Below are positions 8,050 through 17,290 of a DNA stretch of 58,433 nt, in pieces; the stretch's first letter is position 1; every line of letters starts with the position of its first letter. The stretch covers positions 1-58,433 of the forward strand of contig CAYWTL010000006.1 in the NCBI GenBank assembly GCA_964460245.1, read 5' to 3'. A model generated the notes under the pieces. That model had not been told where the DNA came from. It did not search any database and saw only the letters and a list, made by a program, of their open reading frames with translations. The stretch is from JAXDBM01 sp964460245. GTDB taxonomy: Bacteria; Desulfobacterota; Syntrophia; Syntrophales; Fen-1087. A program made the translations under genes and the position numbers.

Positions 8050-8265
8050 ATGAAAGCCGCAAAACGCAAGATAATGGATATGACCGTGGACGAGCTTAAG
8101 GGCATTATCCATGAAGCGATCGCCGAAGACATGGAAGGCTGGCGGGAGACTTTCGAGATCATGGCGGATAAAAAGCTGATGGGTAACATTCGGCAGTCGG
8201 ACCTGGATCGATCAACCGACAAGAAAGGCGCTTTTGTCGCGTGGGATGATCTAAAGAATGCATAA
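8050..8265 (+). CDS. antitoxin of a RelE/ParE-type module
   Basis: A 71-residue protein starting after a strong GGGGGAG ribosome-binding site. It carries an acidic central region (ELKGIIHEAIAEDMEGWRE) and a C-terminal tail that should wrap the toxin. It overlaps the following toxin gene by 8 bp, the usual translational coupling of such pairs. The family is not recognised from sequence alone; size, position and the RelE-like partner make the role likely. In modules of this type the antitoxin usually represses its own promoter. Confidence 0.72.
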   Translation: MKAAKRKIMDMTVDELKGIIHEAIAEDMEGWRETFEIMADKKLMGNIRQSDLDRSTDKKGAFVAWDDLKNA

Positions 8266-8518
8266 GATCGTTCTTCATCGGAACGCCGCCAGATTCTATC
8301 GGGAGGCTGATACCGCATTGAGGAAAAGAATATCGAACGCCATGGATGTTATTGCCCGGACTCCCCACCGGAACAGCCACATTAAGAAGTTGAAGGGGGA
8401 ACTCAAGCACATGCACCGTTTCCGCATGGGCGATCTGCGCATCCTTTACGAGATCGACAGCGCACAGCGGATTGTGTGGATCAAGACCATCGAACGGCGT
8501 GGATCGGCATACAAATAA
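8258..8518 (+). CDS. RelE/ParE-family toxin
   Basis: An 86-residue basic protein with the order typical of RelE-fold mRNA interferases: N-terminal helices (VLHRNAARFYREAD), a LKGELKHMHRFRMGDLRILYEID core (strand-Arg-x-Gly-Asp-x-Arg), then a strand ending IVWIKTIERRG. RelE toxins cut mRNA in the ribosome; ParE toxins of the same fold inhibit gyrase. The RMGDLRILYEI block fits the RelE/YoeB/HigB group better. Its TAA is directly followed by the era ATG. The lower-GC codon use compared with rnc and era suggests recent acquisition. Confidence 0.82.
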   Translation: MHKIVLHRNAARFYREADTALRKRISNAMDVIARTPHRNSHIKKLKGELKHMHRFRMGDLRILYEIDSAQRIVWIKTIERRGSAYK

Positions 8519-9409
8519 ATGTTCAAATCCGGGTTTATCGGCATCGTCGGACGGCCCAACGTCGGAAAGTCGACGCTGCTGAACCGCATCGTCGGCGAAA
8601 AAATCGCCATCACGACCCGCAAGCCCCAGACCACGCGCAACCGGATCATGGGCATCCGCAACCTCGCAGCGGGGCAGATGATCTTCATGGACACGCCGGG
8701 GATCCACCGGGCCACGACGCCGCTGAACCGCAGAATGGTAAGCGAGGCGAAGGAGACTTTCCGGACGGTCGACGTGATCCTGCTGATGGTGGAGGCGCCC
8801 GCGGGCGTCCATCGGGAAGATCCTCCCATCATCGCCTCACTCCGGGAGACCCGGCTCCCCGCAATCCTGGCCATCAACAAGGCGGACCTGGTGAAGAAAC
8901 CGGAGCTTCTGCCGCTGATAGACCGCTACCGGGAGCTTCATCCCTTTGCAGCCATCATCCCCCTCTCCGCCGTCACCGGCGAGGGAGTTGCACCGCTTCT
9001 AGACGAGATCCTAAAAATCCTTCCGGCGGGCCAGCCCTTCTTTCCCGAAGACGCCATGACGGACCGCTCGGAGCGCTTCATCGCCGCGGAGATCATCCGC
9101 GAAAAGATCATCCTGCTCACGCACAAGGAGATCCCCTACGTCACCGCTGTGGTCGTGGACGCCTTTCGGGAGGAGGCGGACCGGCCGCTGATCCGCATTC
9201 AGGCGACCATCCACGTGGAAAAGCCCTCCCAGAAGGGCATCCTCATCGGGAAGAAAGGGGCGATGCTGAAGGAGATCGGCAGCCGGGCGAGGCTCGACAT
9301 GGAGAAATTCTTCGCCTCCCGAATCTTCCTGGAGCTCTTCGTCCGCGTCCAGAAGGACTGGACCCACGACGAGAAGATGCTGAAGGAATTCGGCTATTCC
9401 GATCACTGA
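8519..9409 (+). CDS. era: GTPase Era
   Basis: 296 residues, full length. The G1 motif GRPNVGKST is at residues 11-19, G3 is DTPG, G4 is NKAD, and the C-terminal KH domain contains GILIGKKG. Era binds the 3' end of 16S rRNA and is needed for 30S assembly. The ATG abuts the toxin stop (TAA-ATG) and there is no good ribosome-binding site just upstream, so its translation probably depends on coupling to the toxin. It converges with the UPF0182 gene, with 94 bp between. Confidence 0.95.
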   Translation: MFKSGFIGIVGRPNVGKSTLLNRIVGEKIAITTRKPQTTRNRIMGIRNLAAGQMIFMDTPGIHRATTPLNRRMVSEAKETFRTVDVILLMVEAPAGVHREDPPIIASLRETRLPAILAINKADLVKKPELLPLIDRYRELHPFAAIIPLSAVTGEGVAPLLDEILKILPAGQPFFPEDAMTDRSERFIAAEIIREKIILLTHKEIPYVTAVVVDAFREEADRPLIRIQATIHVEKPSQKGILIGKKGAMLKEIGSRARLDMEKFFASRIFLELFVRVQKDWTHDEKMLKEFGYSDH

Positions 9410-9503
9410 AGGGACCCTGGCGCCGAATCCGCTCTTGAATCGGCATGCGACGGGACGCGGCGGGAGCGCGCTTTCCTCTCCTCCGGACCGCATCAAGATC
9501 CCG

Positions 9504-12266
9504 TCATTTCCCCTTTTCCAACTTCCGCAGGGACTCCTCCATTTTCTTCAACGCATCCCCATAGGCGGCCCAGTTGCCCTGCCGCATGAATTCCTGGGCC
9601 TTCCGGTAATGGCCGAGGGCCTCCGCCGCCATCTGGCGCTCCGTCTGTTCCCGAACCGCCGGAAGCGTTGCGGCCGCCGCGGCCGGGACCGTCGCGATCT
9701 CCTTCTCCCGCATCAGCTCGCCGCCGAAGATCCGTTGCAGCGACAGCTCCAGGGTCTCCTCCATGGCGATGGCGTTCCCGAAGGCGACGATCACCCGCTT
9801 CAGCTCCGGAAGCTGGCCCTTGGCCGCCGCCAGGTAGAGGGACTCCACATAGAGAATGGATTTCTCGATGGGAATCGCCAGCAGACTGCCCCGGATCACC
9901 TGGGAGCCGCTCTGGTTCCAGAGGGAGATCTGTTTGGAGATCTCCGTGTCCTGGTCGATCCGGGCCTCGATCTGCCGGGGGCCGTAGACGAGCTTCTGCT
10001 TGGGGAAGTTGTAGACGATCACCTTCCCGTAGTTCGGGGCGTCGCAGCGGGCGGCCATCCAGGCGGACATGTTGTCCTTGTTCCGCGGCGTGAAGGGGAG
10101 CAGCAGGATGAACTCCTCCTTCTTCTCGCCGGGAATCCGCATGATCGTGTAGTAGGGCTCCATCTCCTGTTCGCTGCCCTGGAAGGGCTTGCGGGGAATC
10201 TCCCAGAGGTCCTCCTTGTTGTAGAAGACCTGGGGGTCCTGCATATGGTAGGCGCGGTACATCCGGGCCTGGATGGAAAGCATCCCCGGCGGGTAGCGGA
10301 CGTGGCGCTGCAGCTCCGGCGGCATGTCCGCAAGCTTCCGGAACACGCCCGGGAAGATTTTCTCGTAGGTCTTCAGGATGGGGTCCGCGGCGTCGCTGGC
10401 GTAGAAGGCGACGGTGCCGTCATAGGCGTCCACGATCACCTTGACCGAGTTTCGGATGTAGTTGCCCAGCCGCGGGACCGGCTCGGAGTAGGGGTAACGG
10501 TTCGTCACGGTGTAGCCGTCCATGAACCAGAGGAGCCGCCCTTCCGGGGAGATGACCAGGTAGGGGTCGCCGTCGAAGCGGATGAACGGGGCGATCCGAG
10601 AGACGCGCTCCCGAATGTTCCGGTAGTACATGACGCGGCTGTCGGAGGTGATGTCGTCGGATAGCAGGATGGTGAAGGCGCCGAAGCGGATCGCGTAGAG
10701 CACCTTCCGGAAGAAGGACAGCGGCACGCCGCCTTTCCCCTCGTAGCGAGAATAGACGTTCTTGTCGCCCACGGGGTAGTCGAACTCGGGGCGCTTCGTC
10801 TTGACGAAGACATACTCGTTGGACTGCTCGCCGAAGTAGATCTCCGGCCGAGTGATTCGAATGTTCGTCGAGGCCATCGGCGGAATGTCCTTGATGAAGA
10901 ACTCCGGAAGCCCCTCGCGGGTGATGCGGTTCACCGGACCCATGACGGCGCCATAGCCGTGCGTGTAGGTGAGGTGCTCGTTGACCCAGGTGCGCGAGGG
11001 CAGCGAGGGATAGGAAAGCTCCCGGGGGGAAAGCATCACCTGCCGGTACTCCCCGCCCACGGTATAGCGGTCGTTGTCCACGTCGATGAACTTGTAGTAG
11101 GTGCGGATCTCCTGGAGCTGGGCAAAGGTCTGCAGCAACGGGGCGTGGTTCCAGAGCCGGATGTTCTTCACCGTCAGGTCGTTGCGCCGCAGGTCCTCCC
11201 GGGTCAGGGTCTCCTCCGCCGGAAAGACCCTGTCCTCGATGTCCTGAAGCCCGTAGGCCAGGCGCGTGTACCGAATGTTGTGCTCCAGGTAAGGCCGCTC
11301 CAGCACAATCTCGTTGGGGATGACCTTGAACTTCTGGACGAAGGCGGGGTACAGCTCCCGGCCGGCGATCAACATGGTCAGAAACGCCAGTACGATGGCG
11401 GCGGGGATTCGCCAGTTGGGCCGGAAGATGAAGTAGACGATGGACAGGCCGGCGAGCGGGCAGAGCGCGATGAGCAGCCGAATAACCCAGAGCTGCGTCG
11501 TGACGTCCGTGTAGCCGGGCCCGAAGACGACGCCCCGCTTCACGTAGAGGATCTCGTTCAGGTCCAGCCAGAATCCGAGAGTGGCCAGGAAGAACAGGGC
11601 CGCCCCGAGCGCCAGCAGGTGCGCGCGGGCTGCCGGCACCCACTGCAGGCTCTTCGGAGGGATGAAAAGCAGGGACCGGCGCAGGAGATAGATGAACCCC
11701 GTCGCGAGGGCGGTCAGGATCAGGACGGCCATCAGCCACCCGTAGATGTACCGAATGAAGGGAAGCTGAAAGACGTAAAAGCCGATGTCCCGCCCGAACA
11801 GCGGATCGGAGACGCCGAAGGGTGTGGCCCGAAGGAAGCGCAGCAGGTGCTCCCACTGGGGTGTCGCCTGCAGGGCCGAGAAAAAGCCGAATAGGACGGA
11901 AACGATCAGGACGAGCCATTTGAGCGAGACCGCGTCAATGCCCCAGGGCGGAAACGGGATGGCCCCTTCCCGGTGCGCGAGCCGAAGCCGCTCCGACAGG
12001 CGGCCGGCGAGAAAAAGGTTCGAATAAAAGATCAGGAAGAAGGCGATGCCGAACAGGAGGGCGACCTGGACCTGGGCCAGGAGCGTCACGGTAAAGATCC
12101 GCTCGTAGCCCACCTCCCGGAACCAGAACCAGTCGGTGACCAACCCCGCCGTCCTCCAGACGAGCAGGATGACGGCGAACAGAGCGATGAAGAGCACGAT
12201 GCCGCGCCCCCCCTGGACCGGCCGGCGCGGCTGCCCCAGATTTCTCAAAACGGTCCGGATATCCAT
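9504..12266 (-). CDS. UPF0182 family large membrane protein
   Basis: 920 residues from the ATG at 12266. A promoter whose start point falls about 12 bp upstream, and a GGGGGG ribosome-binding site, rule out a longer in-frame reading. The N-terminal third has about seven hydrophobic helices, including one around the TDWFWFREVGY motif. The large remainder is soluble and probably extracytoplasmic, with conserved segments such as LWNHAPLLQTFAQLQEIRTYY and TYTHGYGAVMGPVNR. This matches the COG1615/UPF0182 family, whose function is unknown. The tail is rich in Ala, Arg and Glu. Confidence 0.85.
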   Translation of the reverse strand: MDIRTVLRNLGQPRRPVQGGRGIVLFIALFAVILLVWRTAGLVTDWFWFREVGYERIFTVTLLAQVQVALLFGIAFFLIFYSNLFLAGRLSERLRLAHREGAIPFPPWGIDAVSLKWLVLIVSVLFGFFSALQATPQWEHLLRFLRATPFGVSDPLFGRDIGFYVFQLPFIRYIYGWLMAVLILTALATGFIYLLRRSLLFIPPKSLQWVPAARAHLLALGAALFFLATLGFWLDLNEILYVKRGVVFGPGYTDVTTQLWVIRLLIALCPLAGLSIVYFIFRPNWRIPAAIVLAFLTMLIAGRELYPAFVQKFKVIPNEIVLERPYLEHNIRYTRLAYGLQDIEDRVFPAEETLTREDLRRNDLTVKNIRLWNHAPLLQTFAQLQEIRTYYKFIDVDNDRYTVGGEYRQVMLSPRELSYPSLPSRTWVNEHLTYTHGYGAVMGPVNRITREGLPEFFIKDIPPMASTNIRITRPEIYFGEQSNEYVFVKTKRPEFDYPVGDKNVYSRYEGKGGVPLSFFRKVLYAIRFGAFTILLSDDITSDSRVMYYRNIRERVSRIAPFIRFDGDPYLVISPEGRLLWFMDGYTVTNRYPYSEPVPRLGNYIRNSVKVIVDAYDGTVAFYASDAADPILKTYEKIFPGVFRKLADMPPELQRHVRYPPGMLSIQARMYRAYHMQDPQVFYNKEDLWEIPRKPFQGSEQEMEPYYTIMRIPGEKKEEFILLLPFTPRNKDNMSAWMAARCDAPNYGKVIVYNFPKQKLVYGPRQIEARIDQDTEISKQISLWNQSGSQVIRGSLLAIPIEKSILYVESLYLAAAKGQLPELKRVIVAFGNAIAMEETLELSLQRIFGGELMREKEIATVPAAAAATLPAVREQTERQMAAEALGHYRKAQEFMRQGNWAAYGDALKKMEESLRKLEKGK

Positions 12267-12284
12267 AGCACCCCCCGTTGGAAA

Positions 12285-12313
12285 ACTATAGGGGTTCCCA
12301 TGGGGAGTGTCAA
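12285..12313 (-). promoter_or_regulatory. strong promoter for the UPF0182 gene
   Basis: Read on the minus strand: TTGACA (12308-12313), a 17-bp spacer and TATAGT (12285-12290). The expected start near 12278 leaves a leader of about 12 nt that is mostly ribosome-binding site. Confidence 0.75.
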
Positions 12314-12490
12314 GTGAAATGGGGTTTCCATATTTTTCGTTGCATCTCCCCCGCACGTGTCGTAATTTACTGCCAGCACGAGCGGCGGCCTGAAGCCGGA
12401 CCTGAAAGCGGATAATGAAAGGGGGTCAGATTCATTGCAGAGTGGTTGCGTGAAAATGTCCGGGACGGCTTTGCCGGGGAGCATGGCCCC

Positions 12491-13813
12491 GTGAAGCCGG
12501 CCGTGGCCATCGTCGGCCGTCCGAACGTGGGAAAGTCGACGCTGTTCAACCGGCTGGCACGACGCCGCAAGGCCATCGTCATCGACCAGCCGGGCGCCAC
12601 GCGGGACCGGAACTACGCCGATTGCCTCTGGAACGGTAAGGCCTGCCTGCTCATCGACACCGGCGGGTTCGAACCGGCGGCGACGGAGGGCATCCTTGTC
12701 CAGATGCGGGAGCAGACGCGCCTCGCCATCGAGGAGGCCGATATCATCGTCTTTCTTCTGGACGGCCCGCAGGGGCTGACCCCGGGTGACCGGGACATCG
12801 CCGCCCTCCTGCGAGGCATCGAGAAGCCCGTCTTTTACGCCGTCAACAAGATCGACGGCCTGAAGCACGAGACGCTGTCCTACGAATTCTACGGCCTCGG
12901 CGTTGAGAAGATCTATCCCGTCTCCGCGCAGCACGGGCTGGGCGTGGCGGAGCTCATGGACGATCTGGCGCGCCTGATGCCGGAGACGCTGCCGGAGGAT
13001 GAGGCGGACGAGCGGATCCGGATCGCCGTCATCGGGAAGCCCAACGTGGGGAAATCCTCTCTGGTGAACCGGCTGCTCGGCTACGAGCGGACCATCGCCA
13101 ATCCCGTCCCGGGAACGACGCGGGATGCCATCGACACGCCTTTCGCTTTCCGGGGGCGAGGCTATCTCCTCATCGATACGGCGGGTATCCGGCGGAAAAG
13201 CCGCGTCAGCCTGACCCTGGAGAAGTACAGTGTGATCCAGGCCGTCAAGGCCGTCAGCCGCTGCGACATCGCGCTCATCCTCATCGACGCAGAGGAGGGC
13301 GTCACCGAGCAGGACGCCAAGATCGCCGGCCTCGCCCTGGAAAGCGGGGCCGCCTGCATCCTCGTCGTGAACAAGTGGGACCGGATCGTGAAGGACAACA
13401 GCACCGTCGGAAAATACGTCGGGAAGATAAAGGACCAGATGAAGTTTCTCGATTTCGCCCCGATCCTGTTCGTATCCGCCCTCACCGGCCAGCGGGTCGC
13501 GAAGATCTTTGATACGATAGAGACCGTCTACGGCCAGTACACCCGCCGGGTCCAGACGCCGGAACTGAACCGGAAGATTCAGGAGTTCCTGGCGGCCAAC
13601 CCGCCCCCGCAGTTCCGGAACCGTACCAATCCCTTCAACTACGTCTCCCAAGTGGCCGTCAAGCCGCCCACCTTCGTTTTCTTTGTCCGGGATCCCCGCT
13701 CCATTCACTTCTCCTACGAACGTTATCTGGCGAACCGGCTGCGGGAGTCTTTTGCCTTCGACCAGGTCCCCCTTCGGATCTTCTTTAAGCGGAAGGCCAG
13801 AGAGCGGCCGTAG
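12491..13813 (+). CDS. der: GTPase Der (EngA)
   Basis: 440 residues from the GTG at 12491, chosen because it follows GGGGAG by about 9 nt and gives the normal N-terminus; an upstream TTG at 12446 would add 15 atypical residues. Two tandem G domains are visible: GRPNVGKST (residues 9-17) with DTGG and NKID, then GKPNVGKSS with DTAG and NKWD. A KH-like domain follows. Der acts in 50S subunit assembly. It is divergent from UPF0182, with about 220 bp between the starts. Confidence 0.95.
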   Translation: MKPAVAIVGRPNVGKSTLFNRLARRRKAIVIDQPGATRDRNYADCLWNGKACLLIDTGGFEPAATEGILVQMREQTRLAIEEADIIVFLLDGPQGLTPGDRDIAALLRGIEKPVFYAVNKIDGLKHETLSYEFYGLGVEKIYPVSAQHGLGVAELMDDLARLMPETLPEDEADERIRIAVIGKPNVGKSSLVNRLLGYERTIANPVPGTTRDAIDTPFAFRGRGYLLIDTAGIRRKSRVSLTLEKYSVIQAVKAVSRCDIALILIDAEEGVTEQDAKIAGLALESGAACILVVNKWDRIVKDNSTVGKYVGKIKDQMKFLDFAPILFVSALTGQRVAKIFDTIETVYGQYTRRVQTPELNRKIQEFLAANPPPQFRNRTNPFNYVSQVAVKPPTFVFFVRDPRSIHFSYERYLANRLRESFAFDQVPLRIFFKRKARERP

Positions 13814-13876
13814 TGCCCCATACCGGCGGATGCACCCGCGGCCACCCGTTCACATTGTTTTTTTTCATGTTTCGCC

Positions 13877-13905
13877 TTGACTCCGGTCTGCTTTTTCGGT
13901 AGCAG
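13877..13905 (+). promoter_or_regulatory. probable promoter of the liv genes
   Basis: TTGACT (13877-13882), a 17-bp spacer and TAGCAG (13900-13905), ending about 37 bp before the livJ ATG. The -35 element is good and the -10 is weak, so activation by a regulator is possible. Confidence 0.45.
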
Positions 13906-13942
13906 TAAAAAGATTTTCATCGAACCGCAAAAGGAGGACTCT

Positions 13943-15076
13943 ATGAAAAAATTCGCGTTTGCACGGCCGTTCCGCACCCTGCTGCCGATTCTATTCGTCA
14001 CATTTACGCTGACCAGTCCGGCGACGGCGGCGGACACGATCAAGCTTGGCATCGCGGGCGCGCACAGCGGCGATCTGGCCTCCTACGGCCTGCCGTCCGT
14101 CAAGGCTGCCGAACTGGTGGTCAAGAACGTCAATGCCCGGGGCGGCATCCTGGGGAAGAAAGTCGAACTCCTCATCGAGGACGACGCCTGCAAGCCGGAA
14201 ATGGCGACGAACACCGCCACCAAGCTGGTCTCCAGAAAGGCGGACATCGTCATGGGACACATCTGCAGCGGCGCCACCAAGGCGGCCCTGGGCATCTACA
14301 AGGACGCCAAACTGATCGCCGTGTCGCCCTCCGCGACGAACCCGGAGCTGACCCAGAGCGGCCAGTACCCCGGCTTCTTCCGCACCATCGCCTCGGATGA
14401 CGCCCAGGCCAGGCTGGAAGTGGATTTCGCCGTCAACCGACTGAAGCTCAAAAAGATCGCCGTCCTCCACGACAAGGGCGACTACGGGAAGGGACTGGCC
14501 GAATTCGCGAAGAAATTCATCGAGGCCGACAAGAAGGCGCAGGTCGTCCTGTTCGAAGGGGTCACGCCCGGCGCCGTGGACTACTCCGCCATCGTCCAGA
14601 AAATCAGGCAGTCCGGGGCGGAAGGGGTGATCTACGGAGGATACCATCCGGAAGCCTCCTCGATCGTGAGCCAGATGCGCAAGAAGGGGATGAAGACCCT
14701 CTTCATCTCCGACGACGGCGTGAAGGACGTCACCTTCATCAAGGTGGCGGGCCGGTATGCCGAGGGCGTCTACGCCACCGGTCCCAAGGACACCTCGAAG
14801 AACCCCCTTGCCGTCGCGGCCAACGAGGCGCACAAGAAAGCCTACGGGTCCGACCCCGGCGCCTTTTTCCTGAACGCCTATGCGGCGACCCAGGCCATCC
14901 TCAACGCGATCGAGAAGGCCAAATCGACGGAATCCGCCAAGGTCGCCAACGCCCTGCGGACCCATTCCGTGGACACGCCGCTGGGCAAGATCAAGTTCGA
15001 CGGGCGCGGCGACGCCATCGGCGTCGGATTCGCCATGTACCAGGTGAAGAACGGAGTCTATCTGGAAGTGAAATAG
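13943..15076 (+). CDS. livJ: branched-chain amino acid ABC transporter, substrate-binding protein
   Basis: 377 residues from the ATG at 13943, preceded by AAGGAGG. It has a Sec signal peptide of about 26 residues (basic start, hydrophobic core, cleavage near ATAADT). The mature part is a type I periplasmic binding protein of the LivJ/LivK family (IKLGIAGAHSGDLASYGLPSVKAAELVV; AVLHDKGDYGKGLA). It delivers leucine, isoleucine, valine or a related compound to the LivHMGF complex encoded directly downstream. The real ligand cannot be read from sequence; in syntrophs such systems may also carry aromatic or short organic acids. Confidence 0.88.
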   Translation: MKKFAFARPFRTLLPILFVTFTLTSPATAADTIKLGIAGAHSGDLASYGLPSVKAAELVVKNVNARGGILGKKVELLIEDDACKPEMATNTATKLVSRKADIVMGHICSGATKAALGIYKDAKLIAVSPSATNPELTQSGQYPGFFRTIASDDAQARLEVDFAVNRLKLKKIAVLHDKGDYGKGLAEFAKKFIEADKKAQVVLFEGVTPGAVDYSAIVQKIRQSGAEGVIYGGYHPEASSIVSQMRKKGMKTLFISDDGVKDVTFIKVAGRYAEGVYATGPKDTSKNPLAVAANEAHKKAYGSDPGAFFLNAYAATQAILNAIEKAKSTESAKVANALRTHSVDTPLGKIKFDGRGDAIGVGFAMYQVKNGVYLEVK

Positions 15077-15090
15077 CAGTCTCCACAGCC

Positions 15091-15122
15091 GGGGACGGGG
15101 CGGCGGCCCCGTCCCCTTTTTT
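15091..15122 (+). terminator. intrinsic terminator / attenuator between livJ and livH
   Basis: A perfect 10-bp GC-rich stem (15091-15100 with 15107-15116), a 6-nt loop and a run of six T (15117-15122). It stands inside the operon, 15 bp after the livJ stop, so most transcripts should end here. This would give many copies of the binding protein per membrane complex. Confidence 0.88.
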
Positions 15123-15143
15123 CATCGGCGAACGGATTGTCGC

Positions 15144-16046
15144 ATGGACTATTTTCTGGAGCTTTTCGTCGGCGGTCTGACCCGGGGCAGCATCTACGCG
15201 CTCATCGCCCTCGGCTACACGATGGTCTACGGCATCATCGAACTGATCAATTTCGCCCACGGGGAAATCTACATGATCGGCGCCTTCACCGCGCTGATCC
15301 TCTCGAGCGTCCTGGCCATGGCGGGCATGAGCGGGCCGGCCGTCCTCGTGCTGGCCTCGGTCGTCGCCGTCCTCTACTCGGCCTGCTACGGCTTCACGGT
15401 GGAGAAGATCGCCTACAAGCCGCTCCGCCAGGCGCCCCGACTCTCGCCGCTGATCAGCGCCATCGGCATGTCGATCTTCCTTCAGAATTACGTGATGCTG
15501 GCCCAGACCTCCGACTTCCTCCCCTTCCCCAGCCTCCTGCCGGACCTCGATTTCATTCGGGACCACATCCCCTTCATCGGGCCCACGGAACTGATCATCG
15601 TCCTGGTCACGGCCGCGATCATGGTGCTGCTCACGCTCCTCATCAAATTCACGAAAATGGGCAAGGCCATGCGCGCCACCGCCCAGGACCGGAACATGGC
15701 CATGCTGGTCGGGGTGAACGTAAACCGGGTGATCTCCCAGACCTTCATCATCGGCTCGGCCCTGGCGGCGGTGGGCGGCGTGCTCATCGCCTCCCACATC
15801 GGGCGGATCAACTTCTACATCGGCTTCATCGCGGGCATCAAGGCCTTCACGGCGGCGGTCCTCGGCGGCATCGGCAGCATTCCCGGGGCGGTTCTGGGCG
15901 CGCTCGTCCTGGGCTGGACGGAAAGCTTCGCCACGGGCTACGTGTCGAGCGACTACGAGGACGTGTTCGCCTTCGCGCTGCTGGTGGTCATCCTGATCTT
16001 CCGGCCGGCGGGGCTGCTCGGCCGGGCGACGACGCAGAAGGTGTGA
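15144..16046 (+). CDS. livH: branched-chain amino acid ABC transporter permease LivH
   Basis: 300 residues, strongly hydrophobic with about eight membrane helices. LivH family features include GSIYALIALGYTMVYGIIELINFAHGE near the N-terminus, the AMRATAQDRNMAMLVGVNVNRV cytoplasmic loop that contacts the ATPases, and AVLGGIGSIPGAVLGAL. It pairs with LivM to form the channel. It follows the intercistronic terminator, and livM starts 5 bp after its stop. Confidence 0.92.
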   Translation: MDYFLELFVGGLTRGSIYALIALGYTMVYGIIELINFAHGEIYMIGAFTALILSSVLAMAGMSGPAVLVLASVVAVLYSACYGFTVEKIAYKPLRQAPRLSPLISAIGMSIFLQNYVMLAQTSDFLPFPSLLPDLDFIRDHIPFIGPTELIIVLVTAAIMVLLTLLIKFTKMGKAMRATAQDRNMAMLVGVNVNRVISQTFIIGSALAAVGGVLIASHIGRINFYIGFIAGIKAFTAAVLGGIGSIPGAVLGALVLGWTESFATGYVSSDYEDVFAFALLVVILIFRPAGLLGRATTQKV

Positions 16047-16051
16047 CGCCG

Positions 16052-17290
16052 ATGAACTGGCTTGCCGAAATCCGAAAATCGCTCGGGATCGCCTGCTGGT
16101 TCGTGTTCCTCACCTTTCCCGTCATGGTGATCCGGGTGAACACCATCGAGAAGGTGATCGACTGGCGCTGGCTGAACCTGCTCTACGTCGGCGCCGGCAG
16201 CTTTTTCATTTCCTTCCTCTGGCGCTACCTCATGGCGAAAACGCAGGCAGGGGTAGAGCGTCCCGCCGGGGGAGAGACGGAGAGGGCGCTGCTGACCCGG
16301 CGCCTTCGAGAGGACCCGAAACTTTACCGCCCCGCCCTGCTCCTGATCGCCGCCGCGGCCCTCGCCTATCCCTTCCTGGTCTCCACCTACCAGGTGAACA
16401 TCATGGTCACGGCGCTGATGTACGTCGTCCTGGGGCTGGGCCTCAACATCGTCGTGGGCCAGGCGGGCCTCCTGCACCTGGGCTACGCAGCCTTCTACGC
16501 GGCCGGCGCCTATACCTACGCCCTTCTCAACCACCACTTCGGCGTCGGCTTCTGGGCGGCCCTTCCGCTGGGGGGGGTCGTGGCCATGCTGCTCGGCATC
16601 CTCCTCGGGTTCCCGGTGCTGCGCCTACGCGGCGACTACCTGGCCATCGTCACGCTGGGCTTCGGCGAAATCGTCCGTCTGGTCCTGGAAAACTGGAACG
16701 CCTTCTCGTTCGGACCCAGCGGGATCTCCGGCATTCCCCGGCCCGGCTTCTTCGGGATCGAAATGAACCTCCACTGGGCGACGGTCTACCTCTACTTCCT
16801 CATGATCGCCCTGTGCCTCTTCACGGTCTTTGTCGTCGGAAGGCTTCAGGATTCGCGCATCGGCCGCGCCTGGATCGCGCTTCGGGAGGATGAAATCGCC
16901 TGCCAGGCCATGGGCATCGACAAGACCCGGGCCAAGATGACGGCCTTCGCGCTGGGCTCCACCTGGGCGGGGCTCGTCGGCGTCATCTTCGCGGCCAAGA
17001 CGACCTTCGTGAACCCCGCCAGCTTCACCTTCCTGGAGTCGGCCATGATCCTGTCGATGGTGGCGCTGGGCGGCATGGGCTCCAACCTCGGCGTAGCGCT
17101 GGGGGCCTTCATCCTGGTCCTGCTCCCGGAGTATCTGCGTGTCTTCTCCGACTACCGGATGCTCCTGTTCGGCATCATCATGGTGATCATGATGGTCTTC
17201 CGCCCGCAGGGCCTGATCAGCGGCATCCGCCGGACCTACGAATATCGGGAAAGTGAAACGGTCGAACATGGAACCCCTGCTGGACGTTAA
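16052..17290 (+). CDS. livM: branched-chain amino acid ABC transporter permease LivM
   Basis: 412 residues from the ATG at 16052; the same frame stays open further upstream across livH but that part is not coding. An N-terminal extension of about 100 residues with two hydrophobic segments precedes the conserved LivM core (GLGLNIVVGQAGLLHLGYAAFYAAGAY; LRLRGDYLAIVTLGFGEI; AWIALREDEIACQAMGID). It is the second half of the channel. The 3' end overlaps livG by 23 bp. Confidence 0.92.
   Translation: MNWLAEIRKSLGIACWFVFLTFPVMVIRVNTIEKVIDWRWLNLLYVGAGSFFISFLWRYLMAKTQAGVERPAGGETERALLTRRLREDPKLYRPALLLIAAAALAYPFLVSTYQVNIMVTALMYVVLGLGLNIVVGQAGLLHLGYAAFYAAGAYTYALLNHHFGVGFWAALPLGGVVAMLLGILLGFPVLRLRGDYLAIVTLGFGEIVRLVLENWNAFSFGPSGISGIPRPGFFGIEMNLHWATVYLYFLMIALCLFTVFVVGRLQDSRIGRAWIALREDEIACQAMGIDKTRAKMTAFALGSTWAGLVGVIFAAKTTFVNPASFTFLESAMILSMVALGGMGSNLGVALGAFILVLLPEYLRVFSDYRMLLFGIIMVIMMVFRPQGLISGIRRTYEYRESETVEHGTPAGR

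Noticed and set aside
9435..10664. 409-codon plus-strand frame opposite UPF0182
   Set aside because: Antisense of a recognised family member, no ribosome-binding site or motif.
12267..12356. 30-codon N-terminal extension of the UPF0182 protein
   Set aside because: It would start upstream of the mapped promoter elements; the leader of the transcript begins near 12278.
12415..12450. GGGGGTCAGATTC motif before der as a mobile element end
   Set aside because: A similar motif occurs near some transposon remnants, but no repeat partner or transposase is seen here.
15137..16051. Upstream extension of the livM frame across livH
   Set aside because: The stretch is livH in another frame; livM proper begins at ATG 16052 after the livH stop.
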